NCBI GenBank assembly: GCA_028829895.1
Contig: CM054179.1
Location: 40,934,617-40,998,616, forward strand
Direction: 5' to 3'
Source of the DNA: Sinotaia quadrata
Taxonomy: Eukaryota > Mollusca > Gastropoda > Architaenioglossa > Viviparidae
DNA length: 64,000 nucleotides
Shown: positions 22,886-35,190 of the stretch, in pieces
Layout: every line of letters starts with the position of its first letter
Position numbering within the stretch: position 1 is the stretch's first letter
Position numbers and translations under genes: made by a program
The notes under the pieces: model-generated
Told to the model about the DNA's origin: nothing
Database searches by the model: none
Seen by the model: only the letters and a program-made list of their open reading frames with translations

Positions 22886-24150
22886 GGCGAAGTAAATTTG
22901 CAAATCCCTATTTCTAAACTTAATTGTTGTATAAAATTGCTAAACGTCAAAGTGACATGACCTTGGGCACTGCTTATGCTGAAGTTTTTAAGTTTCAAAG
23001 TTGGAAGTAAACAACTCAGGTAAAGAATATGCGAGAATTTGCTAATGTAAACTAAACCAGTTCCAACTAGATGAGTAGGTTTTCTGACTAATAGTCTCAC
23101 AGTTTTCATAACTAATTCATCGAATGGGGATGGATCGAAATTACTTTTTTGAAGAAAGTCCATATTCTAATCACTTTGACTTTGACAAAACTTGAGTCCG
23201 GTCATAAAGGCGATCTTTACCTTATAGCAAGTTAACTGACTGATAAAGAAGGAATAGACATAAATATTTCGTACAAGTTTGCTATTAATCTATGATTTGA
23301 ATTGGATAATGATTTATGTAACTGAACCATTATTTCTTTGTTCACTAATTTATTATGTCGTACATTATACTTCTGAATTTTGATTGATGCTATATTTCTT
23401 ATGCTGTGTGTGTGTGTCAGGTTAGCGAAAGTATTGCAGGATTTGTGAATTGAGAATGTTTGTAAGGGAGAAAGGAGTGTTAGAGATGGAATAAGCCTGA
23501 AATTTAGCGCTGTCTTAATTTGACTTCTGTAGAGAAAAGCAATTTTTTCTTCAGGCTTCAGTGACTATTCTACCTGATTACATTTGTGTGAGCATCCAGT
23601 TTTATCATCGAACTTATCAGTAACATGTGATTATTATTATTATTACTAATATTACTACTACTACTACTACTACTACTACTACCACTACCATTACTACTAC
23701 TACTATGCCTCTTTCCACGACTTTTGTTTGACTGTCGGTTGTGATCCAAGGAATCGGAATCTTACCAAGATTCTGGGAGATCCAAGTTTTTACGGAGGAT
23801 GGGCACTTCCAAGGAGAGCTGATTTGAGTAGTGTTGCTGTAAGTTGATTCCTGTGAATTCTGTTCAAAGAACCATTACAGCAAAAATGGTGGCTTGGGTT
23901 TGGGTCTTGAGAATTAATGAAGATTATTTTGAATATTCCTTGTGGCATCTGAGTAGGATACATGAAAATTCGGGAACATTCCTCCTAATATGTTTCATAG
24001 TGCAAGGTAAATTCAGAATGATTCTCCACAGTGTGCTTGGAGAGCACATCGAAGATTCTGGAACAGTTATCTATCCTGCCTAGAAGGGGTACATGAGCCA
24101 TCATCTAAATAAGAAAGACAGTGACTTGTTGCAAACCATGTGATTGTAAT
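22886..24150 (+). repeat. Interspersed repeat family, copy A (interrupted)
   Basis: Aligns by eye with copy B (28902-29965) from GGCGAAGTAAATTTG through CATTATACTTCTGAATTTTG to GACTTGTTGCAAACCATGTG. Orientation is the same. The copy is interrupted at about 23627-23832 by a trinucleotide run plus a LINE 3' end that copy B lacks. No long reading frame or terminal repeat is evident. Class unknown. Confidence 0.7.
23627..23832 (-). mobile_element. LINE 3' end inserted in repeat copy A
   Basis: A (TTA)n/(CTA)n run at 23627-23705 is followed by the same 3' end as at 21099-21240, with a 2-bp loss inside the conserved motif. Copy B of the host repeat lacks the segment, so this is a later nested insertion. 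Confidence 0.65.
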
Positions 24151-24659
24151 AAACATCTCCTTAATAAAGAATAGTTCATTAAATTCTTTCCCTTCAGACC
24201 ACAAACATCTTAATGAAGAATAGCTCATTATCCCGTGGCCCCTAGACCACAAACATCGCTTTAATAAAGAACTGTCCAATGGCCAAAGGGACGCAGTACA
24301 CAAAAATGAACTCTTTAATTAAGCATTTGTCTCATGAAAGTTTTCTAGTAAGTCTTGTCCACACTGAAGTGTCCAAATTAATTTTTAGGAGACAAGATAG
24401 TTTGTTCACAGTGACAGATGTTGCGGTTGTTTGGTGAATTGTTTGGAGCCTCTGTGGACAATGTCTTATTGCAAACCGTGGTTTTGACCAGCATTGATCT
24501 GGATGTTACAGAGCTGTTATTTTTAACTGTTTTGAAACTCAACATAACTCCACCATCTCTTTCGTCCTGTTTTGCTCTTGTGTACGCATGGTTGTCTTCT
24601 CTTAGTCAAAGAGCGGTGTATGAGACATAATGGTGTGGGAGACAAAATGGTGACAGTAA

Positions 24660-24960
24660 ATAGAATCATATTAGTTGACAGAATCATATCAGTTGACTGA
24701 ATAGAGTCAGTAGACAAAATAGTGTTTGCGACAGAATAGCTTTAGAAGACAGAATCACATCAGTAAACAGCATAGTGTCCAAAGACAGAATCATATCAGT
24801 AAATAGCTTAGTGTCAGAAGACAGAATCACATCAGTAAACAGCATAATGTCCAAAGACAGAATCATATCAGTAAATAGCTTAGTGTCGGAAGACAGATTC
24901 ACATCAGTAGACAGGTAAGTGTTTGAGACAAAATAGTGCTAGTATTAGACGACAGAATCA
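24660..24960. repeat. ~36-bp minisatellite with 72-bp higher-order pattern
   Basis: Units of type GACAGAATCATATCAGTAAA followed by a variable TAGCTTAGTGTC or CAGCATAGTGTC. The two variants alternate, giving a period of about 72 bp. The flanking 24151-24659 and 24961-25735 show no supported gene. Confidence 0.8.
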
Positions 24961-25735
24961 TATCAGTATACAGCATGGTATCAGTAGACAGAATAATATC
25001 AGTAATCAGAATAGTGAAAGTAGACTTACTTATTTTCTTTTTGTCTTGTTCTTTTTTGGGGTTTGTAGCTTTTGTCATTTTCACAGATTTCTGGTAAATG
25101 TGCGTAAATGTGTATCACTTCATTTCATTAACAATATAATGCATAATGATTTATATGATAATAGGTTTTAAAGTAAGTGAATAATATATATGAAAAACAA
25201 AAAAATGTAAAAACTGTCTTCGAGCAAAAATTATTGAGAATTGAATTAGACACAAAGCTATGAACATGATATTTGCAATGAAATGGGGGAAATGTAACAT
25301 TAAACGGTCTCAAATTCTTGATGATAATTTACAATTTGGTATAAATGAATACAATACAAACAACAGCAAAACAAAAGGAGGGGAGGGGAGGATTAAAAAT
25401 GCAATTCACAACTGAACAAAGTTTGGTGAAGCGGAACTAAACAAAATTTAAAATACCAACGGTGAAAAATTTATTATTTTTAGTTTGCTGTTTAGTTTTT
25501 TTATTATTTTATAAACGCTGGGAGGAGGGCTAAATCAAACTGATCATAAAATGAAGGAAGGAATCAATGAAGGAAGGAAGGAAGAAAAACACGAAATATT
25601 GGAATGAAGTATAAAACTATGTACAGGTAGCCTGTTATCATTTTCATTCAACTATTTTTTTATTCGACTGTAATATGAAACAACCTGAGGATTTCTACGT
25701 TGTTTTATATTTCCGTCCAATATTTCGAATTTTCT

Positions 25736-26095
25736 GCCTGATAGCTACATCGTCAAAGTGTTTTTAGTGCTGTCGTTAACAAGCATTGTCTGTTAGCTAC
25801 ATCGTCAGTGTTTTTAGTGCTGTCGTTAACAAGCATTGTCTGTTAGCTACATCGTCAGTGTTTTTAGTGCTGTCGTTTAAATGCATTGCCTGTTAGCTAC
25901 ATCGTCAGTGTTTTTAGTGCTGTTGTTAACAAGCATTGTCTGTTAGCTACATCGTCAGTGTTTTTAGTGCTGTCGTTAAAATGCATTGCCGGAAATCTAC
26001 ATGGTCAGTGTTTTTAGTGCTGTCGTTAAAATGCATTGCCGGAAATCTACATGGTCAGTGTTTTTAGTGTTGTCGTTAAAATGCATTGCCGGAAA
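25736..26095. repeat. ~50-bp minisatellite, about seven units
   Basis: Unit core GCTACATCGTCAGTGTTTTT then AGTGCTGTCGTTAA. The last units share the GGAAATCTACATGG variant. Confidence 0.9.
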
Positions 26096-27150
26096 GGATT
26101 AATGGAACACGTTTCAAGGTAGGACAATCTGCTTCAAACGATTTCACACCATAAATAACTTGTACGGTCACAGATGTCTGGCGACATAACTTAGGTAGCC
26201 GTGCACTTGTCCTATATAAAAATTAAAGTCTTTTTAATAATGGTATTTAATAATGGTATTAAAATAGGATGCATTAGCAGCAGCAGCAGTAGTAGTAGTA
26301 GTACTAGTTGTAATAGTATTTTATTAATATTAGTATTTATTAATATTATTTTGTTGTTATTATTGTTGTTGTTGTCATCGTCGTCTCATTTTTAATATTT
26401 TTATATTGTTTTTTATGATTTTTGATTTTTAAAAATTATGATTATTATTGTTGTTCTTGTATGTGTTTATTACATTATCTATAAAATACCGACTACAGTT
26501 AAATCTCTTTAAATTAACTGTACATCATCCATAAAAAGAAAACTTCGATCAAATTTTACTCTTTAAACAAACAAAGCATCATCCATAATATATCCAGTTT
26601 AATCAGACTTTCTAAAACAATATTTCATCCATAAAATATTCAGTTCAGTTAGGCTTTATTAACAAAACTTGTCATCCATAAAGTATCCAGTTCAATCAAA
26701 CTTTCTGAAAGAAATAATATATCATTCATAAACTATCCGGTTCAATTAGTCTTTTATAATACACATAACATCATTCATAAACTATCCAGTTCAATTAAAC
26801 TTTATAATACACAATATATCATTCATAAACTATCCAGTTCAATTAAACTTTATAATACACAATACATCATTCATAAACTATCCAGTTCAATTAAACTTTA
26901 TAATACACAATACATCATTCATAAACTATCCAGTTCAATTAAACTTTATAATACACAATACATCATTCATAAACTATCCGGTTCAATTAAACTTTATAAT
27001 AAAAAGGGTATCATCCATAAAATATTCAGTTGAGTCAGACTTTCTAAAACAAACCAGTACTTCACGTGAACCATGAAATAGCCACTTCAGCTAGACTTTT
27101 ATAATAAAAAATACGTCATCCATAAAATATCCAGTCCCACAGGAACTTAA
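26096..27150. repeat. AT-rich stretch and ~48-bp minisatellite
   Basis: AGC/AGT and TTG trinucleotide runs at about 26277-26385. From about 26490 to 27130 a unit of about 48 bp (core CATTCATAAACTATCCAGTT) recurs roughly a dozen times; the five central copies are near-identical and the outer ones diverged. Confidence 0.8.
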
Positions 27151-28015
27151 ACAAATAACGCATCACCAAAATCACCGCGTCAACACTTCGATCAAGTTTG
27201 TGGTTTTTAGAAGTAAATAACTCCACCTATCGCTTTATAAAGAGGAAATTAATTAATGAAACATCTGTTACAGCTCTTTCCTGTTTGAAAAATAGGATTT
27301 TTTTTTAATTTTGTATTCTGATTTTTATTTTATTTTTTTTTTGGGAGAGGGGCGTCTTTGGTGCCTTTGCTTTTTTAAAATCTCGTCACGCGCCAAACAT
27401 TTTTGGTGAACTCTATACATGATATACTATACAAAAGTCACATGACTGTGAAATGGCATGATGAAAACAATTTAAATTGAATTTGTAAATGCGTTTTCGA
27501 TTTCCAATGCCAGGATTAAGATATCTATCTTGCATCTTGGGTATCAACGTGCTGTAAAAAGTCATTTGCATTCTTGAGATCAAATGTGTTGCCCGTATCA
27601 GAGTAGACTGGACTTAAAAAACTATCCAGCAAATGAAAATAAAACACGGTCAAGAAAATAAAACTCTTCGGTTGCTTACAGTTTTTCCGTTGAAAGAATC
27701 TTGTACATTTAGGCCAGCTTTGTGCGTCTCAACTCGCACAACGCCAATTAATACGTCACAATATCATACCAAGCAAATATTTATCCTGTTTGATACAAAT
27801 TTAAAGCAGGCAATAGCTAAGTTTTAGAGGGTTTTTTTTTTTTTACATCATAAAACTCCGTGGAGGTTGTATTTTGTTTCTCATTTGAGCACAAGTGCAA
27901 ATTAATCCTGTTTTTCTTTTCCTTTTATTAAATATTTTGTCAAAATTCAATGAACGTTGAAACTGGATACTAAACAGAACTGTCAATTAATCGAATAAAC
28001 AAGTTATTTAATCAT
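27151..28015. other. Unique AT-rich sequence
   Basis: Nothing recognised apart from homopolymer T tracts. No supported coding region. Confidence 0.5.
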
Positions 28016-28800
28016 TTCCTATAATGTGGATTGTATTGGGAGACTCTTAATCATTTCTTATAATGTGGATTGTATTGGGAGACTCTTAATCATTTCCTAT
28101 AATGTGGATTGTATTGGGCGATATTCTTGCTATATCTACGACAATTCTTTTTGTTGTTGTTGTTTTCAATCGTTTAATTTCAAGGCATCAAATCTTGCAT
28201 TATTCACTAACTTCTTAGAAGGCATTATTGACTGCCAGGGTAATATTTCTATGAAAGGCATTATTGACTGCCAGGGTAATATTTCTATGAAAGGCATTAT
28301 TGACTGCCAGGGTAATATTTCTATGAAAGTACGCAAACACGGGACTTTCAAGACAATGACGACTGTTATTTGGTTATTTACAATATTAAGAAATCAATAA
28401 ATTGGTAAATTTTATGATTTTGAAGTCAATAGATTGTTAGCTGTAAAGATAATCAGTGATCTGGTAACTTTAAGATTAGTAAAGTTAAAAATTAAAACTT
28501 CAATAGACTGGTAAATTTTAAGATTAGAACGGCAAAATAATGTAACTGTCAAGACTATGATAGCAATAGACTGTGACTTGCGAAGATCTAAAAGACAATA
28601 GATTTTTTGTTGATTTCCAAGATGAATCTGGCAATAGACTTGTGACTTGCGAAGATCTAAAAAACAATAGCTTTTTTTGTTGATTTCGAAGATGAATATG
28701 GCAATAGACTTGTAACTTGCGAAGATGTAAAAGACAATACATTCTTTTGTTGATTTCCAAGATGAATATGGCAATAGCCAATATGACATTAGAAACGTGA
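28016..28800. repeat. Three short minisatellites (39, 36 and ~69 bp)
   Basis: 28016-28125: a 39-bp unit three times. 28215-28330: a 36-bp unit (core GGCATTATTGACTGCCAGGG) three times, open in frame because 36 is a multiple of 3. 28550-28790: a unit of about 69 bp (core GACTTGCGAAGATCTAAAA) three to four times. Confidence 0.85.
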
Positions 28801-28901
28801 CGTTCAAGACTAATATGACAATTTACGTGTGACGTCCAAGATTAAGATGACAATAAATTGGCAATTTCCTAAGCTAACATGATAATAAATAGATAGTGTG
28901 G

Positions 28902-29965
28902 CGAAGTAAATTTGCCTATCCCTATTTTTACAGTTAATTGCTAAATTGTCAAAGTGGCCCGATCTTGGGCACTCCTCTTGATGGTATTTTTGTTGTAAGT
29001 GTCAGAATTGGAGTAAACAACTTGAATTGAGAATATGCTAGAAAACTGATGATGCAATCCAAACCAGTACCGACTAGATGAGTAGTTTTTCTGACTAATA
29101 AATCTCACATTTGTACATAACAAACTCATCCAATGGGGATGGACTGGAAGTTTCTTTGTTGAAGAAGTACTCTATTCTAATCACTTTGAATTTGAACATA
29201 ACTTGAGTCCAGTCATAAATGTGATCATTAGTTTATGGTAAGTTAACAGACTGGTAAAGAAAGAATGGACTTTGAATATTTCATACATGTTTGGCTATTG
29301 ATCTATGATTTGAATTATAGATTGCTTTAGTTAAATGAACCATTATTTCTATGTTCATTAATTTGACCTCGTTGTACATTATACTTGCGAATTTTGATTG
29401 ACACTTTATTACTTATGTTGCGTGTGTATCAGGATACGAAATTGTTGCAGGATTTTGTAAGTTTTAGAATGTAAGAGAGAAAGGAAAAGAAATATGCTGA
29501 AATTTAGTGCTACCTTAATTTGACTTTTGCAGGGAAAGTACACCTTTTTACCTTTCGCTTCAAGCAGCAGTGACTACTGTACTTGCTTGGTCACGTTGGT
29601 GTGTGAATCCAGCGTTGTCGTCGTCAACTTATCAATTGAATGTGTTCCTGTAAGTTGATTCCTGTGAATTCCATTCGAGAGCCAAAATAGCGGAAATGGC
29701 AATTTGTATTTGGTCTCGAGAATTAACAAAGATTATTTTGAATGTTCCTTGTGGTGTGTTGACTACTGCACACGAAAAGTCGACACATTCCTCCTGATGT
29801 GCTTGATAGTGCATGTGAAAATCAGGACAACTCTCTATAGTGTGCTTTATGGGCTCATCGAAGATTCTGGAACAGTTGTGTAACATGCCTGGAAGGGTCA
29901 CGTGAGGCTGTCGCCCGAATAAGAAAATCAGTGAGTTGTTGCAAAAAATCATGATTGTGAACACG
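28902..29965 (+). repeat. Interspersed repeat family, copy B (uninterrupted)
   Basis: Begins GGCGAAGTAAATTTGCC and ends near GAGTTGTTGCAAAAAATC. It is the most complete uninterrupted copy, about 1.06 kb. A minus-strand 110-codon frame inside it matches no family I know. No terminal inverted repeat or poly-A tail stands out. Confidence 0.7.
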
Positions 29966-31160
29966 TGCTGGTGACAGTCATCTTTGAAAAGGTTATGTGC
30001 CTTTGACTTTCATTTTTTCTCTGAAACTCTGCTCTCGTTTTTGTGATGATATCTAGGAACTTAATTATATATTTATGTTAATTAACTGCTAACGTCTATG
30101 CTAGGATAAACCAAATGATTGTCCAGCGTTAATCGAACATTGTTGTGAAGTGATATAAATGTCAACATTCTTTGATTATATTCACATGTTGTATATTTGA
30201 TTGTTGATTTAATAAATTTATTGACATTCTTACACATTTTCATAACCATATGTTGGAGAGACAGTGGGTGGATGGGGGCTGGCTAAATATAGATTAAAAG
30301 TCGGATTGTCTTCTCCTTTGGTAAGTTTTCCACCTACAAAAACGTTGTGTGACGGTAAATGTTTTGTCTTTAATGTTTTGGAAGGGAGAACATGTTTGCT
30401 GCATCCGCATATCAATCAAAATATCACAGTACTAATCCATTATATAATGAAAAGTGTGGCTATCTTGCAGTTGTTATGCAATGCTGTAATTCCACCCACT
30501 CATTCGATCATGTCTGTCACGAGCTCTTGCACTTTTCGCTCGTGCCTTGCGTAAAAAAACCGAATTTGTGCTTCATTCTTAACAACATACACGGACTTAA
30601 TATTTGTGAGGCTTTTTGACAGATGTCCTAATTTGAAGTGTGAGGCTTTTTGACAGATGTCCTAATTTGAAGCGTGAACAGACGACAAATTTTGAGGATT
30701 TCACGCGACACAAGAGCCCGCACTTGAAAATCGATGTCTTGTCCATTGACACCAGTTGCGTGCGCATCCGAGTGCGAAGACTGCCATTGTGTGCGGGATT
30801 GACGATGGTCCTGTTGCTATCTCAACATAAACAACATCTGCAGCATCAAAATTTCTTTTCTTTTCCCTACTCGTGCGACAAAATTCACTTACATATGTAA
30901 TTCTGAGCCAGCTTTGACACATGGAAGTACATAGTTAGTGCAATTCACTGTTTGTCTTTATATAATTTTATCTCAAATGATGATGATGCAGACAAATTTA
31001 ATGTTACTATGACTATTTGTCTCTTTTACACTCTCACATGAACAGTTTGACCTGAGACTCAAGATCCAACAGCGGCTAGATCTAGATGCTGACTGGCACG
31101 GTAGACCTAAATGTTAACTGGCATAGTAGATCTAAATGTAAAGAAGAAAAATTACTGTAA
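29966..31160. other. No gene supported
   Basis: A roughly 35-bp segment (GAGGCTTTTTGACAGATGTC) is duplicated at about 30607-30675. Short open stretches near 30640-30900 on both strands match nothing I recognise. Confidence 0.45.
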
Positions 31161-31164
31161 AATA

Positions 31165-31950
31165 GTGCTTTTAGTTCGACGAACTCTGTAAGGAGATAAT
31201 GAAACACAAAGTCATTACTACTGCAGGCTAATGAAATTCTACGTTACTAAAACAACATTAATTTGTAGTTTGTCACGAACTCTGTAAGGAGATAATGAAA
31301 CACAAAGTCATTACTACTGCTACGCTAATGAAACACAAAATCATTACTACGTTACTAAAACCACATTAGTTTGTCATGAAATCTGTAAGGAGAAAATGAA
31401 ACATAAAGTCATTACTACGTTACTAAAACCACATTAGTTTGTCATGAAATCTTTAAGGAGAAAATGTAACACAAAGTCATTACTGCGTTACTAAAACCAC
31501 ATTAGTTTGTCATGAAATCTGTAAGGAGAAAATTAAACACAAAGTATTTACTACTATAAAACCTGCTTCCACTTTTCCTGTCGCCATTCTTGCGAGGAAA
31601 AGCATGTATTTATATCTACCGTGTCAGTTTAATGTCTGGATCTGCAGTGCCAGTCAGTTATTGAAAAGTAAATTGTGTTGCAGGTCGTCGTCCTTGACAA
31701 AATGACGTCATCTATGACGCAAATGAGGTTCATTTTCTTTTTTTTAATTAAAAGTACATAGATACGGGTGCTGTGCACAAAAAAAAAATAGTAATAATAA
31801 TAATTGTATGTTGGCAGATGTTACTGAGTATGCTTACACATTCAAATCACATCGACTCGTAAACGCTCCATTTAATACAATAATAATATTAAATATTATC
31901 ACATCGACTCGTAAACGCTCCATTTAATACAATAATAATATTAAATATTA
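31165..31950. repeat. Diverged tandem repeats (~65 bp and ~67 bp)
   Basis: At 31165-31560 a unit of about 60-70 bp (core GAAACACAAAGTCATTACTA) recurs about five times. At 31845-31950 a segment beginning CACATCGACTCGTAAACGCT is doubled. Confidence 0.75.
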
Positions 31951-33795
31951 ACCACTCTTCTGACAGCCTGCATCTGAAAAGAAATCTCTCTTACTGAAGT
32001 TAAAATAAATAAACTGACCAAAACTACATTTAAGAATGTAAGAGAGAAGGAGGGAGTAAAATTAGGTTACTGGTTTATTTACATTTTATTTTTTTTAAGT
32101 TAAACTCGATTTAATTCATGAAATATTTTAAAGGTTAAGAAAAAATATCTAGTTTTCTCCAAGCTTATCCAATATTTACAAACAAACCAGTCCAGTGTAT
32201 ATGTATATATTTGTCTGTGCTTGTGTAGATGTATGTTTGTGTGTCTCTACCTGAATGCGCTTGGGTGTATGTGTGTTTGGGTGCATGTACTACAGCTTTT
32301 CTAGAGAGATTAAAGCAGTTTGACTTGAAACATTTTGTAATATATGTTTGATATGTCTGGTTTTATTTTGTTCATTGACTTTATACTTTTAGATAAATGA
32401 TTTTTCGCATTTTTTTAAACACCATAACAACTTATCATTAAACTGCTGCCAAGAAACGGAAAATGCAAAGCGTCTATTTGTAAACAAATATTTAATTAGC
32501 ACAATTACAAAGAGTACTTTAAACAACAATTACGATTTCAAACTTGGACTGGAATCCAAAACGAAGAACTGTCCCCGACCGTTTCTTGAATACTTCTCGG
32601 TCACGTGACTGACTAGTTGACAATATCCGCAAAGAAATGACTGGAAGGAACCACAACGACACATTTATGTATAACTAGCAGAAAACACAGGATGGAAAAA
32701 GCAATTGATATTCATAACACAAATTATTTTTTATTTTAGTATGCCCGAGACCTGGGGCGGACCCTGACACCTCTACCACCACAATCCCCTACAAAATTTC
32801 AGTTTCTACTTTCCCTGTGGCCGGGAATCAAGCACAAAGGGCACCATGTTTTCAGCTTTATTTATTAGATATGGAGTTGGGAGGAGGGGTTGGGGTTGGG
32901 ATTGGGGGCGTTTTTCTTTTATTGTTGGGTGGGTTTATTATTTGTTTTGCTTTTAAGTGCTCAGAATTTCCCAACCATGCTTATAAAAAGTCCCCTTTAA
33001 TTTTCTAATTTTTTAATGCTGTGATAGCTAAATAGCAATGGTGATTAGATTTCTTTTAGAATGTTTATTGTCTCCCCTTTCTGTCATCCATTTCTGGTTT
33101 CTTTCCCTGTACTTCAGCGACCCTTATAATCCAAGTATTGACTATAAGAAAGATAAAAATTCATGAATCTAAATATGTTGCACTAGAATGCTTATACAAA
33201 ATGTTTCTTAACGATAAAACTCTTTTTTAAAATCATAAATCGCTGTAGGCGAAATAAATAGCTCCAAATAAAATGATAGCCAGCTGTCATAAAGCTGACA
33301 ACAACCGGAACCTATCCTTTTGAAATGATGACAGTGTGCAGCTGTAGTTCTAGTCACGTGATGAAGTTTCTGGGCTCCCGTTCGAACGAAAATCTCGATT
33401 TGCTATATAATATACAAAAACTTAAATCACAAATACGAGGTCGTCACTAACCAATTTCACGTTGCAAAGTTTGGTTTTTAAAATTAAATTTTGAATTAAT
33501 GAAACTTTTTAGAAAAACTTCTTTGTTTACTCACATCCTTGTTCAAACAAATGAATGTCACTCGCGAAAGAATATATGGATGTCGCACATTAAATTTTGC
33601 AAAGTGGAAAAACTAGAGATGATTGTTACATCCATGCATGTACACTCAGTAATCAGATTTGTGTTTTCTGTGTAGTGATCTCTTTATTTGCAGACATTAT
33701 AATAATGTTATCATTTTTATTTCAAATTATGATGATTATCTCACTACTTGATGTAGTGATTGGCAAAATTATATCACTGATATGATGTATAACTG
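31951..33795. other. Unique AT-rich sequence, nothing recognised
   Basis: No coding signal, array or transposon end found. Confidence 0.5.
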
Positions 33796-35190
33796 GCAAA
33801 ATTGCCTCACTATATGACCTGTGTGAACCGTGCGGTCTAATCATTGGTCTTATCAGATTGTTTGTTTCTTCATACTGCTACGTCTTTGTGTGGACCGTGC
33901 TGTCTAATCGTGAAGTCTTGTAAGCATGCTTGTGTGTACCTTACTGTCTAATCATGCAGACTCGTAAGTATATTTGTGTGTACCGTGTTATCTAATCGTG
34001 TAAGTCTTGTAAGCATGCTTATCTGATCATACTATCACGTCTCGTGTGAAACGTGCTGCTAATCCTGTCTTGTAAACATACTTGTTTTGTAAAATGTCAC
34101 ATCTTTGCAGACTGTACTATATAATCCTGTCTTGTAAATATACTTGTATAATGTCACATCTTAGCAGACTGTACTATATAATCCTGTCTTGTAAATATAC
34201 TTGTAAAATGTCACATCTTTGCAGACTGTACTGTCAAATCGTGTCTAAGCTTGTCTTGTAAATTGTCACATCTTTGCAGACTGTACTGTCAAATCGTGTC
34301 TAAGCTTGTCTTGTAAATTGTCACATCTTTGCAGACTGTACTGTCAAATCGTGTCTAAGCTTGTCTTGTAAATTGTCACATCTTTGCAGACTGTACCGTC
34401 AAATCGTGTCTAAGCTTGTCTTGTAAATTGTCACATCTTTGCAGACTGTACTGTCAAATCGTGTCTAAGCTTGCCTTGTAAAATGTCACATCTTTGTGGA
34501 CTGTGCTGACTAGTCGCCTTTAGGCATATTTATTTAATCGTGTTTATGCTGTTAACTTTATTCTGTTCAACTGTTAACTCTGAGCTCTTAATAAGTTAAA
34601 GTAAACTGCTGATTAACAATGTTCAACAGCTAACCTTTGTCTTTTAACAAGTATACTGTACTGATTAATAATGCCTGCTTGCCTTTGGATCTTAAGTTAC
34701 CCTGCAATGATGCGATTAACAAATATGTACACTTGTCAAACTTTGGCTCCTAAGTTAAAATGCAATGATGCTATTAAAAATGTATACTTGTTAACCTTTG
34801 GCTATTAAGTTACAATGCACTGATGTAGTTAACAGCATACACTTCTGAACTCTTTTTTTTTTTTTTAATCTTGTTTACTATAGTGAGAGGACGAGCAGTG
34901 CACCGTTGGATTTTAACAAGTTACACTTACTGATGTAAACATTGTTAACGTTTAGTTCTTGACGAGTTACTCTGCATTGGCATGACTGACAGTACTCCAC
35001 GATTTAGCTACTTCTCAATACATTTTGCCAAAACATTTTCACACTAACATAACTGACAGTACTCCACGATTTAGCTACTTCTCAATACATTTTGCCAAAA
35101 CATTTTCACATCAAGATGACTGACAGTTCTCATCGATTTAGCTACTTCACTACTGTTCTGCCAATACATTTTCACACTAAGATGATTTGC
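33796..35190. repeat. ~55-bp minisatellite and ~66-bp triplicate
   Basis: At about 34080-34500 a 55-bp unit (core CACATCTTTGCAGACTGTAC) is repeated about seven times, with older diverged relatives from 33800. At about 34975-35190 a unit of about 66 bp (core CTCCACGATTTAGCTACTTC) occurs three times. Confidence 0.85.

Noticed and set aside
29632..29964. 110-codon minus-strand frame as a gene
   Set aside because: It lies wholly within interspersed repeat copy B, and the matching part of copy A does not keep the frame.
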